Shown here: one piece after another, positions 25,801-33,517 of the stretch | Position numbering within the stretch: position 1 is the stretch's first letter | Layout of the letters: each line of letters starts with the position of its first letter | NCBI RefSeq assembly: GCF_000350525.1 | Contig: NZ_AOCN01000022.1 | Coordinates: 372,001-436,000, forward strand | Length of the DNA: 64,000 nt | Reading direction: 5' to 3' | Origin: Leucobacter salsicius M1-8 | GTDB lineage: Bacteria; Actinomycetota; Actinomycetes; Actinomycetales; Microbacteriaceae | Notes under the pieces: generated by a model | Told to the model about the DNA's origin: nothing | Seen by the model: the letters and a program-made list of their open reading frames with translations, nothing else | Database searches by the model: none | Translations under genes and position numbers: made by a program

Positions 25801-26076
25801 GATACCCCCGAGGGCGAGACGCCGCCCGAGACCGTGACGGGCGGGGCACGGCTACTGTTCGTGCACCCCGACGCCACCAAGAAGAACGAGTTCGTTGAAC
25901 GTGCGCAGGCACCCAGCAGCGAAGACATGAGGGAGTCATTCATGCACCGAGTCGCCGCGGCCGCTCAGGTGATGGCCGCCGGGGATTTCGTTGCCCGAGT
26001 CGAACACCACTGCTCTGATCAGTACAAACCGGGGGACTGCCACCTCCACATCATTCCGGCGGTGAGTCGAGCATGA
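22804..26076 (+). CDS. adnA: AdnA-type subunit of the AdnAB helicase-nuclease
   Basis: 1090 residues from ATG 22804, with TAGGCT exactly six bases upstream. The N-terminus carries a UvrD-type motor with Walker A GAPGSGKT (24-31) and a degenerate Walker B VDDAQ (250), and the C-terminus carries a RecB-type nuclease: GTADRLE, the D-x-K pair in VLDLKTG (Asp966, Lys968) and QLQAYQ. AdnAB resects double-strand breaks for recombination in actinobacteria. Cys841, Cys1070 and Cys1079 occupy three of the four positions of the Fe-S pattern C-xn-C-x2-C-x5-C; the third is Gln1073. The stop overlaps adnB by four bases (ATGA). Confidence 0.88.
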   Translation: MIDFDDSQRAVLALDPGLHASVLGAPGSGKTATLVEAHVRALGLSGWGEEDVLSLAPNRLSAAALRQQIEARADVAMGGTAARTATSLAFSILARGAALHSQEAPRLLTGTVQDEAIAQLLEGDSGAGVASVGVFPPEVLVGPTFRGELRELWRVSDDYARGRAELASEVRAAAAEAVRDAQTLAPDRGLAERWAAGLEVIDVVAQKLAVERPGEFTSSALLRAAAALVLAEGGIDASARMRLPRLILVDDAQEIGEGSLALVAACAARGSTVWAFGDPDVSTAAFQGEASELAVHPERELVRRGGSGAAREREQRVVLVQSHRQRGALRELVRDLSGRVGARGAGAQRAAIGIAGAAAAVGADVDADAAETIASRQQGPTRDTPRLRFTLAESVTDQLGIVAHQLRSRRLGLDGGDPLDWGDMAVICRSRGEAIRTSRALALHQVPTALAAGGIVLREHQLVRDLVTLLRHALGYEQLGAADVLDIVSGPIGGLDPVARRRLRRELLISERRAAAAAGRDPVPIEERVFQAFGTPGSEPVVDSAGGRALRKIGLVAEAGARVRLAGGTARETLWAVWDRTKLADKLQAEALDGRPARADEANRALDAAMGLFFALQRHEENDSAQPIAELLTDLMENTLPEDSLARQSDRQMVTVTTPQGAIGREFAAVAVLGLQDGSWPNLRARGMLLGATALERWLRGGQASTPSRRDTIHDELRLLTLSCSRASDDLLVVAVADDEQHPSAFFRFGEAHRCDGLPSSRLTLRGATAEMRRELVQDPTNTVAMHTLAALAAEGLPGAHPDTWYGVRGPSTQRPLIDLAGDPEALVPVSPSQLERAEECPLNWAVAALGGGRSNLQANIGTLVHHAFETVNEPDPAKLLDAVMTQWSKLQFDTDWESQRSERTAQSMVEGLAGYLREFEGSQRELLGQEARFRATIERALLRGTADRLEGRTLEDGRLEVTVLDLKTGRTVPTANETAEHAQLQAYQLGVELGSFVLDTPEGETPPETVTGGARLLFVHPDATKKNEFVERAQAPSSEDMRESFMHRVAAAAQVMAAGDFVARVEHHCSDQYKPGDCHLHIIPAVSRA

Positions 26077-29000
26077 CCGCTTACGAATCGGTGACCGAGC
26101 AGCGTGGCGTCGTGTTTAGTGCCGAGCGCATCGCCGAACTCCTGACCGTGCCGCCGAACACGCCGTTGACACCCACCACCGAGCAGCAGGCGGTCATCGA
26201 ACACCCCCTCGCCGGCACCGCGCTTGTCGTGGCCGGGGCCGGCAGCGGCAAGACCGAGACGATGGCAAACCGTGTCGTCTGGCTGGTGGCCAACGGCCTC
26301 GTGGCCCCCGATGAGGTGCTCGGGCTGACGTTCACGCGCAAGGCGGCGGGAGAGCTGCGCGAACGCATCGCGGGCAGACTCGCCACCTTTGCCGAACGGC
26401 TCACGGACGCGTCCGAGCGCGGCCTGCTCAGCGAACCCGAGCAGGCGCGTGCCACCGAAGTAGTCGCACTGCTGACCGACGGACTCGAGCTGCCCGACGT
26501 GAGCACCTACAACGCGTTTGCCGCGGCCGTACTGCAGGAGTTCGGGGTGGCCGCCGGGGTAGCCCCCGGTGCAGCGATCATCGACGAGGCCACGGCTTGG
26601 GGGCTCGCGCGCTCGATTGTGCGCGACAGCCGCGACCCCGAACTCGTAACAAGCGACCTGTCGATCGCCAAACTCGTGGGACACATCCTGCAGCTCGACC
26701 ACTCGGTGGCCGACAACCTCACCTCGTTTGACCGTGTCGACCAGGTGGTAACCGAGTTCGGCCGCGTGGCACAGCTGCCGTACAACGAGAAAGAGCGCCA
26801 ATCCGGGGCGACCGGCAAACTCTATGCGCCCGTGCGCGACGCGCTGCGAGCCCTCGAGGAGACCCCACTCATCACGCGGCTCGCCCGCGCGTACTCCGAA
26901 GAAAAACAGGGGCGCGGCCTGCTCGAATTCTCGGACCAGCTGGCGTTGGCGACCCGCACCATTGAACGCTCCGCCGAAGCGGTGAGCAGCATTCGGCGGC
27001 GATACCGTGCGGTGCTTCTCGACGAGGTGCAAGACACCTCGGTGGGGCAGACCCGGTTCCTGTCGCGCATCTTCGCGGGCATGCCGGTGATGGCCGTCGG
27101 CGACCCGCACCAGTCGATCTACGGATGGCGCGGTGCGTCGGCCGAGGGCCTGTCATCGTTCCACCAGGACTTCGGCGGACTGGGCGTGCCCGCGGACACG
27201 CTCTCCCTCTCGACGAGCTGGCGGAACCCGGTCAGCGTGCTCGCCGCAGCCAACGCGATTTCGGCACCGCTCGCAGCAGAATCCGCGGTCGAGGTGCCTC
27301 GACTCGAATCGAGAGCCGGCGCGGCAGCGGGCTCCCTCGACTGGCGGTTCCCCGAGACTGTGCACGAAGAACGCCTCGAACTCGCGGCGTGGATGCGCGA
27401 CGCGAGAAAAGCTCATCTCGCCGAACACGGCAAGCCCCCAACGGCAGCCGTCGTGTTTCGCACGCGGTCACACATGGCGGCCTTCTCTGCGGCCCTCACC
27501 GATGCAGGCGTGCCCAACCGGATCGTGGGGTTGGGCGGCCTGCTGACCACCCCTGAGGTCACCGACATTGTGAGCGTGCTGCGCTGCGTTTGGTACGCCG
27601 ACGCCAGCAGCGAGCTCATCCGGGTGCTGACTGGCCCCAGATTTCAGGTGGGTGCAGCCGACCTTGCCGGCCTGCGAGACGCGGCCCGTTGGTTCGGCGA
27701 TCGCGATGTGACCCAGCAGCCGCTCGATGATCGGGACCGCGAGGCCGACCGGGTGCTGCCAGACCCCGACCGCGCATTCACTCTCGTGGACGCCCTCGAT
27801 CAGCTCGCACGCATGAAGCCCGGGCGGCACCGCGCATTCGCGGGGGTGAGCGACGCGGGCCTCGAGCGACTGCGCGAGGCCGGCCAGATGCTGGCGGAGC
27901 TTCGCCTGGGCGTCGGTGGCAGCATCACCGAGCTCATCACCGAAACGGTGTATGCCCTGCGCCTCGACATCGAACTCGACGCCAACGAGACGCGGGCGAC
28001 CGCCGGCAAGTCTGCGGCACACGCCAACATCGACTCGTTCGTACAGTTGGTCGACCAGTTCCTGTCCATTGACGGCGCGGCCACCCTCGCCTCGCTGCTC
28101 GAATGGATCGAACGGGCGACCGAGGCAGACGAGGTCGCCGAACACGTCGCCGCTCCATCGCCCGACACCGTTCACCTCATCACGGCGCACGGGTCCAAGG
28201 GCTTGGAATGGGATCTCGTGGCAGTGCCACGGCTCGTCGCAGGCGAGTTTCCCGGGCAAGCCCGAAGCGGCAACGGCTGGCTGCGCACCGGCCAGATCCC
28301 CGATGAGCTGCGCGGCGACGCTGCTGCCAGGCCCGCACTGAACTGGCGCATCTCGGAGACCCAACAGGAGCTCAAGGAGCGCATCGCCGAATACGCGCAG
28401 GCGCTCAAGGACCGGCACGCGCAGGAAGAACGCCGACTGGCCTACGTCGCGGTCACGCGCTCCGCCTCCCGGCTGCTCGTCACCGGATCATTCTGGGGCG
28501 GCCAGACCCGCGCACGCGTCCCCTCCGAGTTTCTGCTGGAATTGCAGGAACAGGGCCTGGTCTCGGGCCTCCCCGAGGCAAGCGCCCACGAAAGCGATCC
28601 GAGCGAGCGCGAAGAATTGACCCTCACCTGGCCGCTCGACCCGCTCGGGGCGCGCGGCGCGGCCGTCTTCGCAGCCGCCGATGTGCTGCGGGCCCGGCTC
28701 GACGTGGCGGCCGTCGACGATGAGGGCGCTGATAAAGACGCCTCGTTCATTGACCCGACGGTGCGGCTGCTGCTCGCCGAGCGCCACACGCGGCAGGGCG
28801 ACGCCGAAGTGCCGCTCCCAGCCCGCATTACCGCGTCGACGTTCCACGAGTTCGTCGATGATCCCGTGACCGCTGAACGGACGCGGCTTAGGCCGGTGCC
28901 GCAGCGGCCCTTCCGGCGCACCCGCGTCGGCAACCGGTTTCACGAGTGGGTCGAACGTCGGGCGACGACCGCTCGCGGCACGGCCCTCACCCTCGCGGGG

Positions 29001-29498
29001 TTTGAACCACGTGGGTCCGAGGAGATCGCCCAGATCGATCCGGATCAGCAGGTGGGCCAGGGAGAAAACCTGGGCCAAGACGCCGCCGAGCTACAGCGCC
29101 TCATTGACCAGTTTGAACGTTCACGGTGGGCGGCACGGCAACCGATCTCAGTCGAGCAGGAAGTCGTGCTTCCGTTCGCGGGGCGCTCGCTGGTTTGCAA
29201 GCTCGACGCCGTGTTCGAAGAGATCGGGGCGGACGGGGCGCCACGGTTCGAAGTAGTCGATTGGAAGTCGGGCCGTGCGCCCGCCACCGACGAGGAACGT
29301 GAGAGCAGGTTCTTCCAGCTCGACCTATACCGGCACGCCTACGCACAGTGGGCGGGCATTGCGCCCGAGCGCATCGACGTTACCCTGTTCTATGTAGCAG
29401 AGGGAATCGAGCTGCGCGGCGACACCCCGCGCAGCCTCGCCAAACTCGAACAGCTTTGGCGAGAAGCTGCCGAACGCAGATTCCCGGACGCGAGCTGA
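26073..29498 (+). CDS. adnB: AdnB-type subunit of the AdnAB helicase-nuclease
   Basis: 1141 residues. The motor is complete: TTEQQAVIEHP (Q motif), GAGSGKT (55-61), LLDEVQDTS (Asp317, Glu318), GDPHQSIYGWRGAS and the motif SHGSKGLEWD-like segment TAHGSKGLEWDLVAVPR. The C-terminal nuclease has VVDWKSG (Asp1063, Lys1065) and FFQLDLYRHAYA. In the mycobacterial enzyme AdnB supplies the leading motor, and the intact Walker B here compared with AdnA agrees. It is translationally coupled to adnA, and a small hairpin follows. Confidence 0.92.
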   Translation: MTAYESVTEQRGVVFSAERIAELLTVPPNTPLTPTTEQQAVIEHPLAGTALVVAGAGSGKTETMANRVVWLVANGLVAPDEVLGLTFTRKAAGELRERIAGRLATFAERLTDASERGLLSEPEQARATEVVALLTDGLELPDVSTYNAFAAAVLQEFGVAAGVAPGAAIIDEATAWGLARSIVRDSRDPELVTSDLSIAKLVGHILQLDHSVADNLTSFDRVDQVVTEFGRVAQLPYNEKERQSGATGKLYAPVRDALRALEETPLITRLARAYSEEKQGRGLLEFSDQLALATRTIERSAEAVSSIRRRYRAVLLDEVQDTSVGQTRFLSRIFAGMPVMAVGDPHQSIYGWRGASAEGLSSFHQDFGGLGVPADTLSLSTSWRNPVSVLAAANAISAPLAAESAVEVPRLESRAGAAAGSLDWRFPETVHEERLELAAWMRDARKAHLAEHGKPPTAAVVFRTRSHMAAFSAALTDAGVPNRIVGLGGLLTTPEVTDIVSVLRCVWYADASSELIRVLTGPRFQVGAADLAGLRDAARWFGDRDVTQQPLDDRDREADRVLPDPDRAFTLVDALDQLARMKPGRHRAFAGVSDAGLERLREAGQMLAELRLGVGGSITELITETVYALRLDIELDANETRATAGKSAAHANIDSFVQLVDQFLSIDGAATLASLLEWIERATEADEVAEHVAAPSPDTVHLITAHGSKGLEWDLVAVPRLVAGEFPGQARSGNGWLRTGQIPDELRGDAAARPALNWRISETQQELKERIAEYAQALKDRHAQEERRLAYVAVTRSASRLLVTGSFWGGQTRARVPSEFLLELQEQGLVSGLPEASAHESDPSEREELTLTWPLDPLGARGAAVFAAADVLRARLDVAAVDDEGADKDASFIDPTVRLLLAERHTRQGDAEVPLPARITASTFHEFVDDPVTAERTRLRPVPQRPFRRTRVGNRFHEWVERRATTARGTALTLAGFEPRGSEEIAQIDPDQQVGQGENLGQDAAELQRLIDQFERSRWAARQPISVEQEVVLPFAGRSLVCKLDAVFEEIGADGAPRFEVVDWKSGRAPATDEERESRFFQLDLYRHAYAQWAGIAPERIDVTLFYVAEGIELRGDTPRSLAKLEQLWREAAERRFPDAS

Positions 29499-29500
29499 TG

Positions 29501-29530
29501 CGGCAGGGCCGTTGAATCGACCCTGCCGTT
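29501..29530 (+). terminator. Weak hairpin after adnB
   Basis: Eight-base arms 29501-29508 and 29521-29528 with a 12-base loop followed by TT. It lies between the stops of the convergent adnB and APH-fold genes and may end both transcripts. Confidence 0.4.
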
Positions 29531-29551
29531 GAAGCGGCGCTGCCGGGCGCG

Positions 29552-30808
29552 CTAGCGCGTTGAAGCGTCGGGATCCCTGGGCGAAGGCGAGGTTGCGTCT
29601 CGAAGCGCCTGCGGGTCGAGGACGTCGGTCGTCAACACATCGGTCGCGAGTGCGTCGGATGTCTCCTCGCTTGGGGTGCCGTCCGTGTTATCGGTGCCGT
29701 CTGCAGCGTCTGTGTCGACAGCCTCGCGCTCGTCAGCCGGAGTCTCACGGAAATCGTTGTCGACGCCAAACATGCGATCCTCGTCGAGGGCCTCATACGC
29801 TGCGGTGTCCGACAAGAAATCGATCACCTCAGGGGTCTCACTCAGAATCAACTCAGCCTCATCGGCAGACAGCGGCGCACGGCTGCGGGCCTTTGCGAGC
29901 GCCGAGGTGAGGGTGTGCCCGCCGCTGACGAGGCGATCAAGCATGGCGACCGCGTCATCGATGATCTCCTGATCGTGAGTGTCCACACCCTGCAGCAGCC
30001 AACGAGCTACCTCGAGCTCGTGATAGAGCGCGATCCGGGAGCTGAGCTTCGCGAGGACACCGGGGTTGTGCAGATCCGCATACCGCTCCAGCACAGCGTC
30101 GAGCACTGCCGGGCTCGCGCCCAGCAGCCAGAAGAAGTCGAGCGCGGGGTCGTCGACGGCGAGGCCTGACCAGCCCAGCACACCGGTGATCCGGTCGTCT
30201 TCGACCCGCAGCTGCTCCTCGCTGAGCGTGCCATGCACCATGGTTGGCGCGAAGTCCCACAGCGACGCATCCTCAACGACGCTGAGCCACCGGCGACGCA
30301 CGATCTCGGGGACCAGGCGGGTCTGTTCAGCGCGATCAATCGTGCGTGTGGCAGCGAGCCTCGCGTCGTTGGCCGAGCGAATGGGCAGCCCGCCCTGCTG
30401 CGCGACGCTGAGGGGGAGTGAATGAATCGACGCGATCACCTGCGCGATCGAATCGATGAGCAGCGCGTCATCGTGCAGGTCGGTGATGTCAAAGGACGTG
30501 CCAGCAAGGTGGGTGGTCACCACGGCACGAGTTTGACCGGCGCGGGTGATCCCGCGCGACTCAGGAACGGCGAACGAAAGCTGTGATCGCGGCCCCTCGG
30601 TGAGGGCCGCGAGTCCGAGCAATTCACCCCGCTGCGTAGCCTCGGCGGCCTCCGTACGGGGTACCCGCACGAGCAGCTCGGCATCCGCGCTCACGATGAC
30701 CGCTGCAGCGTAATCGGAGCTTTGCCCGAGCGAACGCGCACCAAACACGGTGAGGTCTGGAACCGCGGAGGTGGCAAGCGCGGCTAAAGTGAGAGGGATG
30801 CTGGCCAT
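29552..30808 (-). CDS. Aminoglycoside-phosphotransferase-fold protein, probably a pseudokinase
   Basis: 418 residues from ATG 30808, which has TACGCT exactly six bases upstream on this strand (GTG 30814 is the only close alternative). The middle resembles APH/choline kinase folds: MVHGTLSEEQLRV at 190-202 stands where HGDLxxxNL should be, and GVLGWSGLAVDDPALDFFWLL follows, where the family has a DWE-type metal Asp. Both catalytic aspartates are therefore replaced (Thr194, and Gly-Trp near 211). The last ~90 residues are acidic and Thr-rich, ending in a disordered tail. It sits between adnB and nudC on the opposite strand. Phosphotransfer is unlikely; a regulatory or binding role is inferred. 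Confidence 0.7.
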   Translation of the reverse strand: MASIPLTLAALATSAVPDLTVFGARSLGQSSDYAAAVIVSADAELLVRVPRTEAAEATQRGELLGLAALTEGPRSQLSFAVPESRGITRAGQTRAVVTTHLAGTSFDITDLHDDALLIDSIAQVIASIHSLPLSVAQQGGLPIRSANDARLAATRTIDRAEQTRLVPEIVRRRWLSVVEDASLWDFAPTMVHGTLSEEQLRVEDDRITGVLGWSGLAVDDPALDFFWLLGASPAVLDAVLERYADLHNPGVLAKLSSRIALYHELEVARWLLQGVDTHDQEIIDDAVAMLDRLVSGGHTLTSALAKARSRAPLSADEAELILSETPEVIDFLSDTAAYEALDEDRMFGVDNDFRETPADEREAVDTDAADGTDNTDGTPSEETSDALATDVLTTDVLDPQALRDATSPSPRDPDASTR

Positions 30809-30869
30809 GTACACAGCGTAGGCATCCGCACGCGTGACCGGGCTGCGCCACGCGCAGGGAGGAAAATCG

Positions 30870-31781
30870 ATGAACCAGGCTGTACCACCGCTCGCGCAGG
30901 GAACCCTCGACCGGGACGCTCCTACCAGGCTCGGTGAGACGCTCCTTGCCGAGGCCTGGCATGACCCCCGGGCACGGCTGCTCAGGGTGCGCGGTGCGGA
31001 GATTCCCATTGCGGCTGAGACTCGGTTGGCGCTCGTCGAGACAACTGGAGACTGGACACCCGTCGCGGCGGATGGCGCGGTGGGGCACGTCTTCCTGGGA
31101 CGCATCGATGGTACGCCCGTCTTTGCGTGCGCCGCCGCGCCCGGCGAAGCACCAGAAAGCATGCCAAACGCAGATTTCCAGTGGCGGCCGACCTTCGAAA
31201 TCGCCGTGCGCCTGGACGAATCGGAACGCGAGCTGGTGGCGGCGGCCTCGGCGCTGCTGCGATGGCATGAGTCGGCAGAGTTTTCGGGTGCCGATGGCAG
31301 CCGCACCCGGCCCATTCAGGGCGGTTGGGCACGCCTGGACGACCACGGCCGCGAGCTGTTTCCACGCACCGATCCCGCGGTGATCGTGCTGATCGAACAC
31401 GACGGTCGCGTGCTGCTGGGATCGAACGCGCTGTGGGAGACGGGACGATTCTCACTGCTGGCCGGCTTTGTTGAGGCGGGGGAGTCACTCGAACAGGCCG
31501 CCCGGCGAGAGGTATTCGAAGAATCGGGCGTCAGGCTCGGCGACGTGAACTACGTGGCCTCGCAGCCGTGGCCGTTTCCGCGCTCACTCATGCTCGGTTT
31601 TCATGCGTTCCTCGCCCCCGGCCAAGACCCCGAGGCGCTCGACGCCGACCCCGATGAGATCTCAGAGTTGCGCTGGTTCAGCCGCGACGAACTGCTCACC
31701 CCACCGCCCGGCATCCTGCTGCCCGGCCCGTTGTCGATCGCACGGTGGATGCTCGACCGGTGGTGTGAGGCGGGCGAATGA
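30870..31781 (+). CDS. nudC: NADH pyrophosphatase NudC-type Nudix hydrolase
   Basis: 303 residues from ATG 30870, preceded by GGAGG eight bases upstream. The Nudix box runs about 199-221 (GFVEAGESLEQAARREVFEE) and is followed at 231 by SQPWPFP, the array that marks NADH-specific NudC enzymes. The enzyme splits NADH and removes NAD caps from RNA. The region that normally holds a four-cysteine zinc ribbon (about 125-155, RWHESAEF to GRELFPRTDPAVI) contains no cysteine at all. The stop overlaps the uvrD2-like gene by four bases, so the two are coupled. Confidence 0.88.
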   Translation: MNQAVPPLAQGTLDRDAPTRLGETLLAEAWHDPRARLLRVRGAEIPIAAETRLALVETTGDWTPVAADGAVGHVFLGRIDGTPVFACAAAPGEAPESMPNADFQWRPTFEIAVRLDESERELVAAASALLRWHESAEFSGADGSRTRPIQGGWARLDDHGRELFPRTDPAVIVLIEHDGRVLLGSNALWETGRFSLLAGFVEAGESLEQAARREVFEESGVRLGDVNYVASQPWPFPRSLMLGFHAFLAPGQDPEALDADPDEISELRWFSRDELLTPPPGILLPGPLSIARWMLDRWCEAGE

Positions 31782-33487
31782 GCGGCGACGCCGACCCGAT
31801 CCTTTCGGGGCTCGACCCCGACCAGCGCGAAATCGCAGAGGCACTCCGCGGCCCGGTCGTCGTACTCGCGGGTGCGGGTACGGGCAAGACCCGAGCCATT
31901 ACGCACCGTATTGCGCACGGCGTGCGCACTGGCGTCTACGCGCCTGATCGTGTGCTTGCGGTGACCTTTACGCGCAAGGCGGCGGGCGAGCTGCAGGGTC
32001 GCCTGCGCGCGCTCGGAGCCGATGGAGTGCGAGCCCAGACCTTCCACGGCGCGGCGCTCGCTCAGCTGGGGCACTTCTGGCCTGACATCGTGGGCGGTTC
32101 AGCCCCGCAGATCGTCCCCGGCAAATCGGCCGCCCTGTCGCAGGTGCTCGAGTCCATGAAGCTGCGGGCGAGCGGTGAAACGGTGCGAGACCTTGCCTCT
32201 GAAGTTGAGTGGCGCAAGACTTCGATGCTGAGCATCGACGACTACGCAGCGCGGCTCGAGGCCAGGCCGCTGCCGCAGGGGCTCACCCACGAACAGGTGA
32301 TGGACGTGCAGCGCGGTTACACGGCGCTGCTTGAGGAACGTCGGCAAATCGACTTCGAGGATGTGCTCGTGCTCATGACGGGCATGCTCGAGGCGGAGCC
32401 TCGGGTGGCACTGCAGGTGCGCGAGCGGTATCGCTTCTTCACCGTCGATGAGTATCAAGACGTTTCGCCGCTGCAGCACGCGCTGCTCTCAACGTGGCTC
32501 GGCAATCGAGATGACCTGTGCGTCGTTGGCGATGCGAGCCAGACGATTTACTCGTTCGCCGGGGCATCCAGCTCCTACCTGCTGAAGTTTGGAGCGGAGT
32601 ATCCGCACGCCAGACAGATCAAGCTCGAGCGCAACTATCGCTCGACCGAGCCGGTGGTGCGTCTCGCGAACCGACTAATGCGTGATCGGCCGGGAGCGCT
32701 GACCCTGCGCGCGTTCCGCGAGCCCGACCCTGCCGCGTCTGGCCTGTCAAAGCAGGACGCGCAGGCCCCGTCGTTCGAGTGGTTTGCCTCGGAGGGTGAC
32801 GAGGCTGCGGCTGTGGCGGCCTCGGTGCGTGAGGCGGTCGCCTCGGGTACCGAGCCGTCGAACATCGCCGTGCTGTACCGCACCAATGCCCAGTCCGCGC
32901 GCTTTGAACAGGCGCTCCAACTCGCCGGCATCAACACGCGGGTGCACGGCGCGCAGCGGTTCTTCGACCGCGCCGACGTGCGTCAGGCAGTGATGCTCAT
33001 TCGGGGCGAGGCGAAGGTGGGCGACACCAGGCCGCTGTTTCAGATCGTCAGCGACGTGCTGCGTGCGAGCGGCTGGACCGCCCGTGCACCCGAGGGGGCG
33101 GCCGCTCGAGACAAGTGGGAGGCCCTCGCTGCGGTGCTCTCGCTCGTGGACGAAATGCCCGAGGGAGCCGGCATCAAGGAGTTCAGTGAGGAGCTCATTG
33201 CACGCCAGCGTACCCAGCACGAACCCACCCTCCAGGCGGTCACGCTCAGCGCGATCCACGCGGCGAAGGGTCTCGAGTGGTCGCTCGTGCACGTCGTGGG
33301 CCTGAGCGAAGGGGTGCTGCCCATCGCTCACGCCGTCGACGAGGAAGCCATTGACGAGGAGCGACGGCTCACCTACGTGGCGTTCACTCGCGCACGAGAC
33401 TCGCTGCGGCTCTCGGGGGTAGCGGGAGGCGCGCGCGGCCGCCGGGTGCCCTCACGATTCCTCGCTGAGGCGGGCATCGCGGTCTGA
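31778..33487 (+). CDS. UvrD2-like SF1 DNA helicase lacking HRDC domain
   Basis: 569 residues. Motor motifs are complete: LDPDQREIAEAL, AGAGTGKTRAI, VDEYQDVSPLQ, GDASQTIYSFAGAS, LERNYRSTEPV and IHAAKGLEWSLVHVVG, followed by YVAFTRARDSL. Mycobacterial UvrD2 (about 700 residues) has a tetracysteine linker and HRDC domain after the motor; this protein stops at RVPSRFLAEAGIAV, so that C-terminal part is absent. It is coupled to nudC, the same pairing as in mycobacteria. A 3'-5' DNA unwinding role in repair is expected. Confidence 0.88.
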   Translation: MSGDADPILSGLDPDQREIAEALRGPVVVLAGAGTGKTRAITHRIAHGVRTGVYAPDRVLAVTFTRKAAGELQGRLRALGADGVRAQTFHGAALAQLGHFWPDIVGGSAPQIVPGKSAALSQVLESMKLRASGETVRDLASEVEWRKTSMLSIDDYAARLEARPLPQGLTHEQVMDVQRGYTALLEERRQIDFEDVLVLMTGMLEAEPRVALQVRERYRFFTVDEYQDVSPLQHALLSTWLGNRDDLCVVGDASQTIYSFAGASSSYLLKFGAEYPHARQIKLERNYRSTEPVVRLANRLMRDRPGALTLRAFREPDPAASGLSKQDAQAPSFEWFASEGDEAAAVAASVREAVASGTEPSNIAVLYRTNAQSARFEQALQLAGINTRVHGAQRFFDRADVRQAVMLIRGEAKVGDTRPLFQIVSDVLRASGWTARAPEGAAARDKWEALAAVLSLVDEMPEGAGIKEFSEELIARQRTQHEPTLQAVTLSAIHAAKGLEWSLVHVVGLSEGVLPIAHAVDEEAIDEERRLTYVAFTRARDSLRLSGVAGGARGRRVPSRFLAEAGIAV

Positions 33488-33517
33488 CTACTCCGGTCGC
33501 CCGGCTCACCGCCCGGC

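Noticed and set aside
30809-31315. Upstream in-frame extension of the APH-fold gene
   Set aside because: It would overlap nudC in antisense, has a Ser/Arg-rich shadow composition, and the six-base TACGCT signal supports ATG 30808.
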